Source: Brachybacterium sillae | Lineage (GTDB): Bacteria > Actinomycetota > Actinomycetes > Actinomycetales > Dermabacteraceae | Length of the DNA stretch: 64,000 nucleotides | Direction: 5' to 3' | NCBI RefSeq assembly: GCF_025028335.1 | Contig: NZ_JAFEUW010000001.1 | Coordinates: 1,798,001 to 1,862,000, forward strand | Shown here: one piece after another, positions 6,881 to 15,434 of the stretch | Position numbering within the stretch: the stretch's first letter is position 1 | Layout: each line of letters begins with the position of its first letter | The notes under the pieces: model-generated | What the model was told of the DNA's origin: nothing | What the model saw: the letters and a program-made list of their open reading frames with translations, nothing else | The model's database searches: none | Translations under genes and position numbers: made by a program

Positions 6881-9800
6881 ATGGTGACCTTCGCGCCCGA
6901 CCGCACCCGGTTCATGCTGAGCCCGTCGGATCTCACGGCAGCCGCCACCTGCGAGTACGGGTGGCTGCGTCTGAGTGTGGATCCGAAGCTGGGGCGCGCT
7001 CCGCGTCTGGAGCAGGAGGATGCCTTCCTGGAGCGGGTCTCCGCGCTCGGTGACACGCATGAGCAGCGCGCCCTGCAGCGCCTGATCGCCCAGTACGGGG
7101 CGGATCAGGTGGTGCAGCTGCCGCGACCCGAGCACTACACCCCGGACGGGATCGCGCACCGTGCCGAGCAGGCCGCTGCCGCGCTGAGGTCCGGCATCGC
7201 GGTGGTGTTCCAGGCGATGCTCCATGACGGGGAGTTCGGGGGCCTGGCGGATTTCCTGGTGCGGATCGTCGACGCCGACCATCCGCACGGTGCGTACCGG
7301 GTGGTGGATACGAAACTTGCCCGGCACGCCCGGGTCACCGCCCTGCTGCAGATCGCCGCCTACGCCGACCAACTCGACCGGCTCGGCATCCCCCACACCC
7401 GCGACGGGGTGCTGTGGCTGGGGGATGACACCGAGGTGGTCGCCGATCTCGACGAGATCATCCCCGTCTACCGCCACCAGCGCGAGCGTCTGACGCGGCG
7501 GCTGCGTGAGCACGTCGCCTCCGGGGAACCGGCCCGCTGGGGTGATGACCGCCTGGGCGTGTGCGGTCAGTGCGAGGCCTGCACCGAGGCCATCGCCGCA
7601 CATCGCGACGTGCTGCTCACCGCCGGCGCCACTCGCCTGCAGCGCACCCGTCTGCGGGCCGCCGGCATCACCACCATCGAGGACCTCGCCGCCTCCACCG
7701 CCGCCCCGGCCGACATGCCCGAGCGCACCTGGCGTGGACTGCGCGAGCAGGCATCCCTGCAGCTGCAACCCACCCGGCCCGACGGCACCCCGCCGTTCGT
7801 CCTCACCGACACCACGATGATCCGGGACCTGCCCGCCCCCAGTCCGGGGGACATGTTCTTCGACTTCGAGGGCGACCCGCTGTGGACGGCCGAGTCCGGG
7901 GCGATGGAGGGCCTGGAGTACCTGTGGGGCTGGGTGGAGACACCCGACGGGGACACCGCCGCCACCCGCTTCGACGACTTCCTCTTCACCGGGCTGTGGG
8001 CCGACAGCCGGGCCGAGGAGCGCGCCGCGCTGGAGCGGTTCGTGGAGACGGTGGAGATGCGGCGCCTGACCCACCCGGACATGCGGATCTACCACTACGC
8101 GCCCTACGAGGTCACCGCCCTGAAACGCCTCACGGTGCGGCACGGGGTGGGGGAGCGGGAACTCGACTCCTGGCTGCGTGCCGGACTGTTCATCGACCTG
8201 TACTCGGTGGTGCGGGGGTCACTGCGGGCGGGCGTGGTCAGCTACTCGATCAAGAAGCTGGAACCGCTGTATATGGGGTCGGACCATCGCAGCGAGGACG
8301 GCGTCACCACGGCGGCGGACTCCGTCACCGAGTACCACGCCTACACCCTCGCCCGTGAGGCCGGGGATGAGGTCGGGGCGGCGCGACTGCGCGCCGGTAT
8401 CGAGGACTACAACCGGTACGACTGCGTCTCGACCGCGCGACTGCGGGACTGGCTGCTGCGGGAGGCCGCCAAGGCGAAGGACCCCGTCGACGAGGACGAC
8501 GAAGCCGACGTGGAGGACACCGACGCCCCTGTGTGGTCGGTGGACGAGGAACCGCCGTTCGCCGATGAGGACGGGGATCTGGAGCGCCTCCTGCTGCAGA
8601 TGCTCCCGGCCCGGCCCGACCCGGTGACGGGGGAGGAGATCCCGCTGCCTGACGACGAGCTCGACGACGAACAGCGGGGGCTCGCCCTGCTCGCCGCCGC
8701 GCTCGGATTCCACCAGCGGGAGGCCAAACCCCAGTGGTGGGCGTTCTTCGACCGCGCCATCTCCCCGGTCGACGAATGGCAGGATCCACGGGCGAACCTG
8801 GTGGCGGACCGGGTCGAGATCCTCGAGGACTGGCACACCCCACCCCGGGCCCGTACCCGCCAGAGGGTGCTGCGGATGCGCGGCACCCTCGAACCCGGCA
8901 GCAGCATCACCCCCGGGGCCGAGGTCCGCACCGTCTATGAGGACATCCCCGCCGAGCATCGCGACAAGCTGCAGCCGAACGCCCTCCGCTGGATCGACAG
9001 CCGCGGCAGGGTCGAGGACGTCGAGGACCTTCCCGACGGCACCTCCCTGGTGGTGATCCGAGAGCGGCTGGGCAAGGACGCCGGCGAGCATTCCGAGCTG
9101 CCGATGGCGGCGTTCGCCCACCAGATCGTGCCCTCCGGATCCCTCCAGCAGCGGCTGCGGCAGATCGCCGAAGGCACCCTCGAGTTCGGGCATCTGCCGA
9201 TGGACGTCACCGAGCATGACGTCACCGGCCTGCTGACCATCGCGGGCAGTGAGGTGCTCGCGCGCCGCACCCCTCACAGCCTCGGCCGCCCGCTGGCGCA
9301 GATCGCGGGGGAGGTCCGTGCGACCCGACAGGTCCCGGGCGGTGCCACCGGACAGGCCATCCCGGGCGCCGCCCCTGCATCCCACAGGGAGCCCTGGGAG
9401 GCGGTGGTCGAGGCGCTCCGGGCGATCCCCGACTCCTATGTCGCCGTGCAGGGCCCGCCCGGCACCGGGAAGACCCACGTCGGCAGTCACGCCGTGAAAG
9501 CCCTGGTCGAGCAGGGGTGGCGGATCGGGGTCACCGCCCAGTCCCATGCGGTCATCGAGAACTTCCTGACGAAGCTCGTGGGCATCGGTGTGCCCGCAGA
9601 GCGAGTGGGGAAGACGTCCAAAAGCGGGTCGGACGCGACCGGCATCCCCTGGACCGATCTGACCCCCACGGCGGCATCCCGCCGCTTCTTCGACCAAGCC
9701 GGGGGCTGGGTGCTCGGCGGCACCGCCTGGACGTTCGCGAAGGAGAACTCCCCCGAACTGGACCTGCTCGTCATCGACGAGGCCGGGCAGTTCTCGCTGG

Positions 9801-10570
9801 CCAACACCCTTGCCGGCTCCGTGCGTGCCCACCGTCTGCTGCTGCTCGGGGACCCCCAGCAGCTGCCGCAGGTCACCCAGGGCACGCATCCGCAGCCCGT
9901 CGGGGATGCCGCCCTGGCGTGGCTTCTGGAAGACGACCCGGTGCTGCGGCCCGACCGCGGGTTCTTCCTCGACACCACCTGGCGGATGCACTCCGCGCTG
10001 ACCACCGAGGTCTCGCGCCTGTCCTACGGCGGGCAGCTCGGCGCCCGCGCCGATGTCACCGACGCGCGTCACCTCGAGGGCATCGCCCCGGGCCTGCACC
10101 CGGTGCCAGTGACCCACGACGGCAACGCCGTCGCCTCCCCGGAAGAGGCAGAGGAGGTGGTGCGGATCGCCCGCGACCTCCTCGGCCGGGGCTGGACTCC
10201 CGGCCCCGGGGAGTCGCCGCGGCCGCTGCGGGCGGACGACATCATCGTCGTCGCGCCGTACAACGCCCAGGTCGCCACCGTCCGGCGTGCCCTCGATGAG
10301 GCCGGACTCACCGGCACCACCGTCGGCACCGTCGACAGGTTCCAGGGACGGGAGGCCGCCGTCGCGATCCTCACCATGGCGGCCTCCAGCGCCACCGAGG
10401 TGCCGAGGGGCCTCGACTTCCTGCTCAGCCGCAACCGGTTGAACGTGTCGATCTCCCGGGGCCAGTGGGCCGCCTACCTGGTGCACTCCCCGGCCCTGGC
10501 GGACGTACTGCCCACCTCAGCGGCGGATCTGCCGATGGTCGGTGCGTTCCTGCGGCTGATCCGCCCCTGA
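6881..10570 (+). CDS. TM0106-type RecB-like nuclease fused to SF1 (Dna2/Upf1-like) helicase
   Basis: 1229 residues. From the N-terminus: a PD-(D/E)XK nuclease fold with VVDTKLARHARVTALLQIAAYA near residue 140 (motif III D-x-K and the Q-x3-Y helix). A CGQCEAC cluster near 227 could bind metal or an Fe-S cluster, followed by a helix-hairpin-helix-like stretch. An RNase-H/DEDD exonuclease-like domain begins at FFDFEGDPLW near 326 and continues to YNRYDCVSTARLRDWL near 510. A superfamily-1 helicase domain follows, with Walker A GPPGTGKTHVGS near 857, Walker B LLVIDEAGQFSLA near 964, GDPQQLPQV, and C-terminal motifs VGTVDRFQGREAAVAI and LLSRNRLNVSISRGQ. The protein is probably involved in DNA processing or repair; its exact role is not established. 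The 3' end overlaps the convergent channel gene by 54 bp. Confidence 0.88.
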   Translation: MVTFAPDRTRFMLSPSDLTAAATCEYGWLRLSVDPKLGRAPRLEQEDAFLERVSALGDTHEQRALQRLIAQYGADQVVQLPRPEHYTPDGIAHRAEQAAAALRSGIAVVFQAMLHDGEFGGLADFLVRIVDADHPHGAYRVVDTKLARHARVTALLQIAAYADQLDRLGIPHTRDGVLWLGDDTEVVADLDEIIPVYRHQRERLTRRLREHVASGEPARWGDDRLGVCGQCEACTEAIAAHRDVLLTAGATRLQRTRLRAAGITTIEDLAASTAAPADMPERTWRGLREQASLQLQPTRPDGTPPFVLTDTTMIRDLPAPSPGDMFFDFEGDPLWTAESGAMEGLEYLWGWVETPDGDTAATRFDDFLFTGLWADSRAEERAALERFVETVEMRRLTHPDMRIYHYAPYEVTALKRLTVRHGVGERELDSWLRAGLFIDLYSVVRGSLRAGVVSYSIKKLEPLYMGSDHRSEDGVTTAADSVTEYHAYTLAREAGDEVGAARLRAGIEDYNRYDCVSTARLRDWLLREAAKAKDPVDEDDEADVEDTDAPVWSVDEEPPFADEDGDLERLLLQMLPARPDPVTGEEIPLPDDELDDEQRGLALLAAALGFHQREAKPQWWAFFDRAISPVDEWQDPRANLVADRVEILEDWHTPPRARTRQRVLRMRGTLEPGSSITPGAEVRTVYEDIPAEHRDKLQPNALRWIDSRGRVEDVEDLPDGTSLVVIRERLGKDAGEHSELPMAAFAHQIVPSGSLQQRLRQIAEGTLEFGHLPMDVTEHDVTGLLTIAGSEVLARRTPHSLGRPLAQIAGEVRATRQVPGGATGQAIPGAAPASHREPWEAVVEALRAIPDSYVAVQGPPGTGKTHVGSHAVKALVEQGWRIGVTAQSHAVIENFLTKLVGIGVPAERVGKTSKSGSDATGIPWTDLTPTAASRRFFDQAGGWVLGGTAWTFAKENSPELDLLVIDEAGQFSLANTLAGSVRAHRLLLLGDPQQLPQVTQGTHPQPVGDAALAWLLEDDPVLRPDRGFFLDTTWRMHSALTTEVSRLSYGGQLGARADVTDARHLEGIAPGLHPVPVTHDGNAVASPEEAEEVVRIARDLLGRGWTPGPGESPRPLRADDIIVVAPYNAQVATVRRALDEAGLTGTTVGTVDRFQGREAAVAILTMAASSATEVPRGLDFLLSRNRLNVSISRGQWAAYLVHSPALADVLPTSAADLPMVGAFLRLIRP

Positions 10571-11446
10571 CCGGGCGCGTCCATCTGAAGGTGGAGTCGG
10601 CGTGGTGAAGGACGAGGCGACCTCCCGCAGGTCCGCCAGCTCCTGCCTCAGCCGTGGTCCTGCGTCGACGACCCGGACGTCATCACCCGTCGCGACCCCC
10701 TCGCGCTCGAACGCGGTCAGCACCGCCGCGATCACCGCGTCGATGGCCTCCTTCGTCTCCATCTGACGGGCACCGGACCAGAAGCGCAGGTCCATCCCGA
10801 CCGTCGTCACCCCGACCTCGGTGAGCAGGGCCTGGGGCGGAGGATCCTGCAGGACCTGCGGCAGCGCGGCCATGGCCCCCACCGCGATCTCCCGCGTGCG
10901 GGCCAGATCGTTCGCGGCTTCCACGTCCACGCGCACGGTGGAGCGTACGGCGCTGAACCCCGTCTGGACCATGACGGCCTCCGAATGCAGCGTCTGGTTC
11001 GGCAGCAGCACCAGGCGACCGTCGAAGGTGCGGAGCGCCGTCGAGGAGAGCCCCATCTCCACCACGGTTCCGGCGTGGTCCCCGACGCTGATCTGATCAC
11101 CGACACGGAACCGGTCCCGCGCCAGAATGATCATCCCGGCGAACATGTTGCCCAGCACCGTCTGGAACGCGATACCGGCGGCGATGGAGACGACGCCGAT
11201 GCCCCCGAACACGTCCACGGGGCGGACGCTCGGGAACACCACCGTCACCGCCGCCGCCAGCGCGACGACGGTGAGACCGGCCCCCACGAGACCGCCGAAG
11301 ACCTGACCGGCGCTGGCGCTGCGTCCACGGCGCACCAACACCCACCGGGTCGCGCGGGCCAGCACCCGCCCGATCAGCCATCCCACGGCGAGAATGGCGA
11401 GGCCGATCAGGACGGCCCGCGTGGTGATCGGGGGAAGGTCCATCAC
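10517..11446 (-). CDS. mechanosensitive ion channel, MscS family
   Basis: 309 residues. Three hydrophobic helices cover residues about 10-105 (AVLIGLAILAVGWLIGRVLA, GGLVGAGLTVVALAAAVTVVF, GGIGVVSIAAGIAFQTVLGN). The last is the Gly/Ala-rich pore helix of MscS, followed by the hinge MFAGMIILARDRFRVGDQI and the beta domain VGDHAGTVVEMGLSSTALRTFDGRLVLLPNQ. The pattern defines the family, which opens under membrane tension to release osmolytes. The ATG at 11446 overlaps the stop of the DUF2254 gene upstream (ATGA), so the two are likely co-transcribed. The Arg/Gln-rich C-terminal tail overlaps the convergent helicase gene. Confidence 0.88.
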   Translation of the reverse strand: MMDLPPITTRAVLIGLAILAVGWLIGRVLARATRWVLVRRGRSASAGQVFGGLVGAGLTVVALAAAVTVVFPSVRPVDVFGGIGVVSIAAGIAFQTVLGNMFAGMIILARDRFRVGDQISVGDHAGTVVEMGLSSTALRTFDGRLVLLPNQTLHSEAVMVQTGFSAVRSTVRVDVEAANDLARTREIAVGAMAALPQVLQDPPPQALLTEVGVTTVGMDLRFWSGARQMETKEAIDAVIAAVLTAFEREGVATGDDVRVVDAGPRLRQELADLREVASSFTTPTPPSDGRARSGADQPQERTDHRQIRR

Positions 11447-12761
11447 GCCTCCTGGGTGGTCGTCGTGGTCCGGCGGCAGGCCGCTCGGACACGGGCCAGC
11501 GCGTCACGGTGCTGGGGGAGGGCCACCTCCTCCAGCTCGGTGAGCATCAGAGCGAGGGCCTGCGGGATCTGCACCGAATCGGCGCCGTAGTGGGCGATCT
11601 CCTCCGTCGCGAGGCGCAGGAGATCCTCGACCGTCACCACCTTCCGCAGGACGCGAGATCGCCCGGCGTCGTCCAGGACCACCCGCGGCGGGTTCTGGCG
11701 TCGGACGGCCTCACCCAGGATGATGCGCAACTCGGTGAGCACCTGCACCGCAGTGGTGGGGTCGTTGATCCCGGGGGAGAGAGCCCGCTCGGCGATGTCG
11801 ACGAGCTGCCGCACCCCGAAGGCCGGGTCCTGCATCAGGCTGCGCTCCGGGCTCAGCGCCACCCCCGCGCAGAGGGACCGGTTCTGGTCCTCCCACGTCT
11901 CCTCGGAAGCGTCCTCGTCCGACCACACCTGGGCGATCACGGTCCCCGGCGCCACGAAGTCCCCCGGGCACACCTGCATCGCGACCCGGAGGTCATGGTC
12001 GCTCGCCACGGCGCAGATCCGTCCCTCGTCGATCTCGGAGATGTGACCGTGGCGGTCGTCGAGGCTAACCTCGCGCCACCGGCCCACCGGAGCCCACTCG
12101 CCCGTGGCGAGGTCCTCGTCGGGGTCGAGGAACTCCCGCTCCACAGAGCGCAGGGTGCCATGGCCCACGCGGCTGATGACGGCCGAGACCTGGATCAACG
12201 TCATGATCGTGCGGATGAACGCGAGGAACAGCGCGAAGGCGGCGAGGACGAGGACGTACGCGAAGGTCACCGAGAGCTGCGGCACGAAGGCCTCGGCTCC
12301 GTCGGCGTCGTCACGCACCTCCCGCAGCACGGTGAGGGCGTAGACGAAGGACGCCACGAACAGGCCGAGGGTCCACTGCGTGATCCGGGTGGAGAGGAAG
12401 TCCTGCAGGATCCGGGGGCTGAACTGAGTGCTGGCCAGCTGCATCACCACCATGGTGATCGAGAAGACCAGTCCCGTGACGGAGGCATCGCGCTGGCCAC
12501 GGTGCCGAGGACGCTGCGTGCACCCTCCGGCCCGCCTCGGAAGGCAATACCGATCCGGTGGTCGAAGAGGCCGTCCGCGAGCGGCAGGGTGAGGCCCAGG
12601 AGGAGGGCTGCCAGGGTGATGAGAGCCGGCACCACCCAGAACGGTCGCAGCATCCGCCGCAGCAGAGAGGCCCGGTGGATGCGGTGGGGTTCCGCCACCA
12701 CCGGGAACCGTCCCGGCTGCTCGGGAGGACCGGGCAGGGGGGTCAGGACCTCGGAACTCAT
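11443..12761 (-). pseudogene. DUF2254 membrane protein, frameshifted near 12485
   Basis: The N-terminal part starts at ATG 12761 (MSSEVLTPLPGPPEQPG). It has a transmembrane segment MLRPFWVVPALITLAALLLG and reads in frame to SVLGTVASAM. The continuation ASVTGLVFSITMVVMQLAS and the whole soluble part, to QHRDALARVRAACRR, lies one frame away, starting around 12480. Inserting one G at the GATGCC sequence near 12485 would restore a single protein of about 438 residues, the usual DUF2254 length. The C-terminal part (from ATG 12453) is intact and has four-helix membrane and cytosolic domains. The lesion may be genuine or a sequencing error. The family's function is unknown; this copy is coupled to MscS. 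Confidence 0.8.
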
Positions 12762-12845
12762 ATCCGCAGTCAACCAGAACCGGCGGGCCGAGGTGTCACC
12801 GATCCTGTGTTCAGCGCCTCGCCAAGGTGGGCCACACTGAACCCC

Positions 12846-13397
12846 ATGTTCGTCCCCGACCTCGCGACCCTCGGACGCATCCTCCTGCTCACCCCGCTCG
12901 CCTACGCGGGAGTCGTGCTGGCGTTGAGGCTGAGTGGTAAACGGTCCCTGGCCAAACTCAACGCGTTCGACCTCATCGTCACCGTGGCGCTCGGCTCGAT
13001 CCTTGCCTCGACCATCACCTCGTCCAGCACCACGCTCGCGGCGGGGCTGCTGGCGTTCGCTCTGCTGCTGGTGCTGCAGGTCGCCGTGTCCTGGGTGACC
13101 TCCCGCCGCGGGACGCGGTCGTCGCTGATCCGCGCCGAACCGCTCATGATCCTCCACGAGGGCCGTCTGCTCCCGGAGGCACTTCGGCGCGCCCGACTGA
13201 CTGAGGACGAAGTGCGGCAGGCGGTGCGGTCGCAGGGCATCGGCGGCTTCGACCAGGTGGCCGCGGTGTGCCTCGAGACCGACGGCACCCTCTCGGTGGT
13301 GCCGACGTCCCAGCGCGGTGACGGGGCCGCTCTCGCCGACGTGCAGCGTCTCGACGCCGAGTCGGGCGTCGCACGAGAGGACCGCCCGACCGGGTGA
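12846..13397 (+). CDS. DUF421/YetF-type membrane protein
   Basis: 183 residues starting MFVPDLATLGRILLLTPLAY. Three N-terminal transmembrane helices, including RLSGKRSLAKLNAFDLIVTVALGSILAS, carry the hallmark sequence of DUF421. A soluble domain follows with RAEPLMILHEGRLLPEALRRARLTEDEVRQAVRSQGI and AVCLETDGTLSVVP, also diagnostic. YetF-like proteins are membrane proteins of poorly known function. It is divergent from the DUF2254 gene with an 84-bp gap. The ATG at 12846 was chosen because the family starts just before the first helix. A strong hairpin overlaps the stop codon. Confidence 0.9.
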   Translation: MFVPDLATLGRILLLTPLAYAGVVLALRLSGKRSLAKLNAFDLIVTVALGSILASTITSSSTTLAAGLLAFALLLVLQVAVSWVTSRRGTRSSLIRAEPLMILHEGRLLPEALRRARLTEDEVRQAVRSQGIGGFDQVAAVCLETDGTLSVVPTSQRGDGAALADVQRLDAESGVAREDRPTG

Positions 13398-13409
13398 GGC
13401 CGGGCGGTC
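13380..13409 (+). terminator. hairpin at the yetF stop codon
   Basis: GACCGCCCG at 13380-13388 pairs perfectly with CGGGCGGTC at 13401-13409 around the TGA stop. There is no T tract, so termination is likely but not certain. Confidence 0.5.
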
Positions 13410-13458
13410 CCCGATGGCGGGGTGAGGGGTCAAGTCCCTTTGAGTGGTGGCTTTTGGG

Positions 13459-14700
13459 TCAGGCGGTCATGAGGAGCCGGCTGTTGTTCTCGGGGGTGTC
13501 GGTGGTGAGTATGTCGGCGAGGCGGCGTAGGGAGATGTCACTGATGTAACGACGCTCGCCGTACTGCCATTCCTCGTGCTGGTCTTGGAGAACAGCGCCG
13601 ACGAGGCGGGTGGCGGAGTCTCGGCTAGGGAAGATCTGGACCACGTCTGCGCGGCGCTTGATCTCGCGGTTCACCCGCTCGATGGGGTTGTTCGACCAGA
13701 TCTTGCGCCAGTGCTCGATCGGGAACGCAGCGAACGCGGTCAGGTCTGCTTCGGCGTCCTTCAGCATCGCCGCGACCTGGGGGAAGGAGTTCTCGAGCGA
13801 GGCAGTGACCTGCTGATACGTCTCCCTGACGGTCTCCGGGCTGGTCTGGGCGAAGATCGTGGAGACCAGGGCGTTGACGGGCTTGGAACGCGCAGAGCCC
13901 AGGGCCTGGGTGATGTTGCGGGCGAAATGGACCCGGCAGCGCTGCCATGACGCGCCGGGCAGCACGGCTTTGATCGCGTGCTTCAACCCGGAGTGCGCGT
14001 CGCTGGTCACCATAAGCACGCCCTCGGGGGAAGCGGGCGTGGAGATCGTCAGACCGCGTTCGCGCAGGCTGCGGAGGAACTCGGTCCAGAAGTCGTCGCG
14101 GGTCAGGTCGACCATCACCGTGACCGCCTTGTCGATGCTCGAGATCCTCGAGGGACGCCAGATGTGCTCGTCGACGCCGATGGTCTTGATGCTCCCCAGC
14201 CGGGCCGGGTCCGCGATCCGGGTCTGCGCGGCGGTCTTGATCGCCGACCAGCAGGTGTCCCACGCGACCCCAAGGTGTCGGGCGATCGCGGACACGGTGG
14301 TGTCGTCGTGGCGCAGCGCGTCGACCGCCCAAGCGGTGGCCCGCGTGGTGAGCTTGGCCCGAGCCGGTGCGTAGGGATGCTCCTCGGTCCACGTCGACCG
14401 CGGGCACGACGGCTCCGGGCAGCGCCAGATCCGCTTGCGCCACCACACCCGCACCGGCCGGCCGAAGCACGGCGCGTCGTGGAGGACCTGGACCCGGCGG
14501 CCATGGCCCACCGCGACCACTCCGCAGTCAGGGCAGCCGGTCAGGTCCACATCGGTTTCGACATCGACCCGCACGGTGCCCTCATCCAGGGTCGTCACAC
14601 CGAGGAGGTGCATGCCCTCGACACCGAACAGTTCATCTGCCCGCGGACACCAGCCGTCAGAGGCGGCAGCGAACGCAGGCGCACACGTACAGTGAGTCAC
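13459..14700 (-). CDS. chimeric transposase: ISL3-type N-terminus fused to IS256-type C-terminus
   Basis: 413 residues in one open frame. Residues 1-200 are ISL3-like: a zinc ribbon (CPDC and, further on, CPEPSCP), the W-T-E-E-H stretch, an HTH (SAIARHLGVAWDTCWSAI) and IGVDEHIWRPSRISSIDKAV with VMVDLTRD. From about residue 203 (DFWTEFLRSLRERG) to the end it is mutator-type IS256: VTSDAHSGLKHAIKAVLPGA, SWQRCRVHFARN, FPIEHWRKIWSNNPIERVNRE and the closing FPSRDSATRLVGAVL. The switch falls near nucleotide 14094. A candidate DDE set is D177 (from ISL3), D234 and E341 (from IS256). Possible IS256-like terminal sequence lies at 13421-13455. Whether the hybrid protein is active is unknown. Confidence 0.8.
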   Translation of the reverse strand: MTHCTCAPAFAAASDGWCPRADELFGVEGMHLLGVTTLDEGTVRVDVETDVDLTGCPDCGVVAVGHGRRVQVLHDAPCFGRPVRVWWRKRIWRCPEPSCPRSTWTEEHPYAPARAKLTTRATAWAVDALRHDDTTVSAIARHLGVAWDTCWSAIKTAAQTRIADPARLGSIKTIGVDEHIWRPSRISSIDKAVTVMVDLTRDDFWTEFLRSLRERGLTISTPASPEGVLMVTSDAHSGLKHAIKAVLPGASWQRCRVHFARNITQALGSARSKPVNALVSTIFAQTSPETVRETYQQVTASLENSFPQVAAMLKDAEADLTAFAAFPIEHWRKIWSNNPIERVNREIKRRADVVQIFPSRDSATRLVGAVLQDQHEEWQYGERRYISDISLRRLADILTTDTPENNSRLLMTA

Positions 14701-14702
14701 GC

Positions 14703-14754
14703 GAGGCCTTCATCAGATCAGGTTGTTTGGTCGCTCCTGATCCTTGAAGGCCTC
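14703..14754. repeat. imperfect inverted repeat upstream of the chimeric transposase
   Basis: GAGGCCTTCATCAGATCAGG at 14703 pairs with CCTGATCCTTGAAGGCCTC ending at 14754, around a T/G-rich loop. The first base of the hairpin lies two bases before the transposase ATG. Such hairpins occur just before ISL3 transposase genes and probably block read-through translation or transcription from outside. Confidence 0.65.
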
Positions 14755-14806
14755 GTGCTCTATCCAGCCCTCGCCACGCCGTCGGTGACCGACGCCTCAA
14801 CCACGC

Positions 14807-15232
14807 TCAACTGGGAAGGGCCAGATAGGGCTGGTGGGGCCCGACGAACAGCACCCCGCCGCGCTGGTCCCGCAGGCGGGGAACGCTGTACAGCAGGTAG
14901 GCGACCCGGTGGAGGGCGACGACGGTCTTGCCAGTGCCGGGCCCGCCATCGACCACGAGTGGCCGACGTGAGCTCGCCCGGATGATCGCATCCTGGTCCG
15001 CGGCGATCGTGCTCAGCACGTTGGTCATGCGAGGCGTGCGCGCCCGGCCCAGAGTGGCGAGCAAGGCAGACTCTTCGTCGGGACTGGTCCACCCATCGGC
15101 CCGGCCACTCAGCGGATCCCCCAAGGTCTCGTCCCAGTAGTCGCGGATCCGGCCTCCGGCCCACCGGTAGCGGCGACGCGAGGAGAGCCCCAGGGGCTGT
15201 GCCCGAGTGGCGGCGAAAAACGGCTTGGCCAT
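14807..15232 (-). pseudogene. helR: helR fragment, middle part (ATPase Walker A region)
   Basis: The protein fragment reads AKPFFAATRAQPLGLSSRRR, then WDETLGDPLSGRADGWTSP, ADQDAIIRASSRRPLVVDGG and PGTGKTVVALHRVAYLLYS, and finishes GGVLFVGPHQPYL before unrelated residues. This matches the internal part of HelR, the HelD-like ATPase that displaces rifamycin from RNA polymerase, from its 1A lobe into the Walker A loop. The first residues are preceded by an in-frame TAG, so the native N-terminus is missing. The C-terminal ~500 residues, including Walker B, are also lost, next to the chimeric IS. The missing N-terminus is at 19336-19680 in the opposite direction. Confidence 0.8.
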
Positions 15233-15272
15233 CCGCTACAGTACCAATCCCAACCACCACAAGGAGATGCCG

Positions 15273-15416
15273 ATGCCGAACAACACTGATACCCCGCAGA
15301 ACGAGTCGCAGGACCAGACCAACGAAGTGACAGCCACCGAAAAGCCGGACGTCTCACGGCTCACCCGGCGCCTCGACCACATGGTGCCTGAGCCGAAGGT
15401 CATCTCTGAGGACTGA
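15273..15416 (+). CDS. putative RiPP precursor peptide
   Basis: 47 residues, starting MPNNTDTPQNESQDQTNEV. AAGGAG at 15261 lies six bases before the ATG at 15273 (the ATG at 15267 directly abuts it). The N-terminal half is polar and acidic, rich in Asn, Gln, Asp and Thr. The C-terminal half has a possible recognition helix (VSRLTRRLDHM) and a short tail VPEPKVISED that could be the core. There is no Cys. Position and size fit a precursor: it is the first gene of a five-gene operon encoding two putative iron or 2-oxoglutarate oxygenases and an exporter, and ends 18 bp before the oxygenase. No known precursor family is recognised, so the assignment is inference from context. Confidence 0.6.
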   Translation: MPNNTDTPQNESQDQTNEVTATEKPDVSRLTRRLDHMVPEPKVISED

Positions 15417-15434
15417 GCGCTAGAGATACACGAT

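Noticed and set aside
14760..15260. Alternative minus-strand frame across the helR fragment
   Set aside because: Its translation is Arg/Pro-rich and the helR frame with Walker A matches a known protein.
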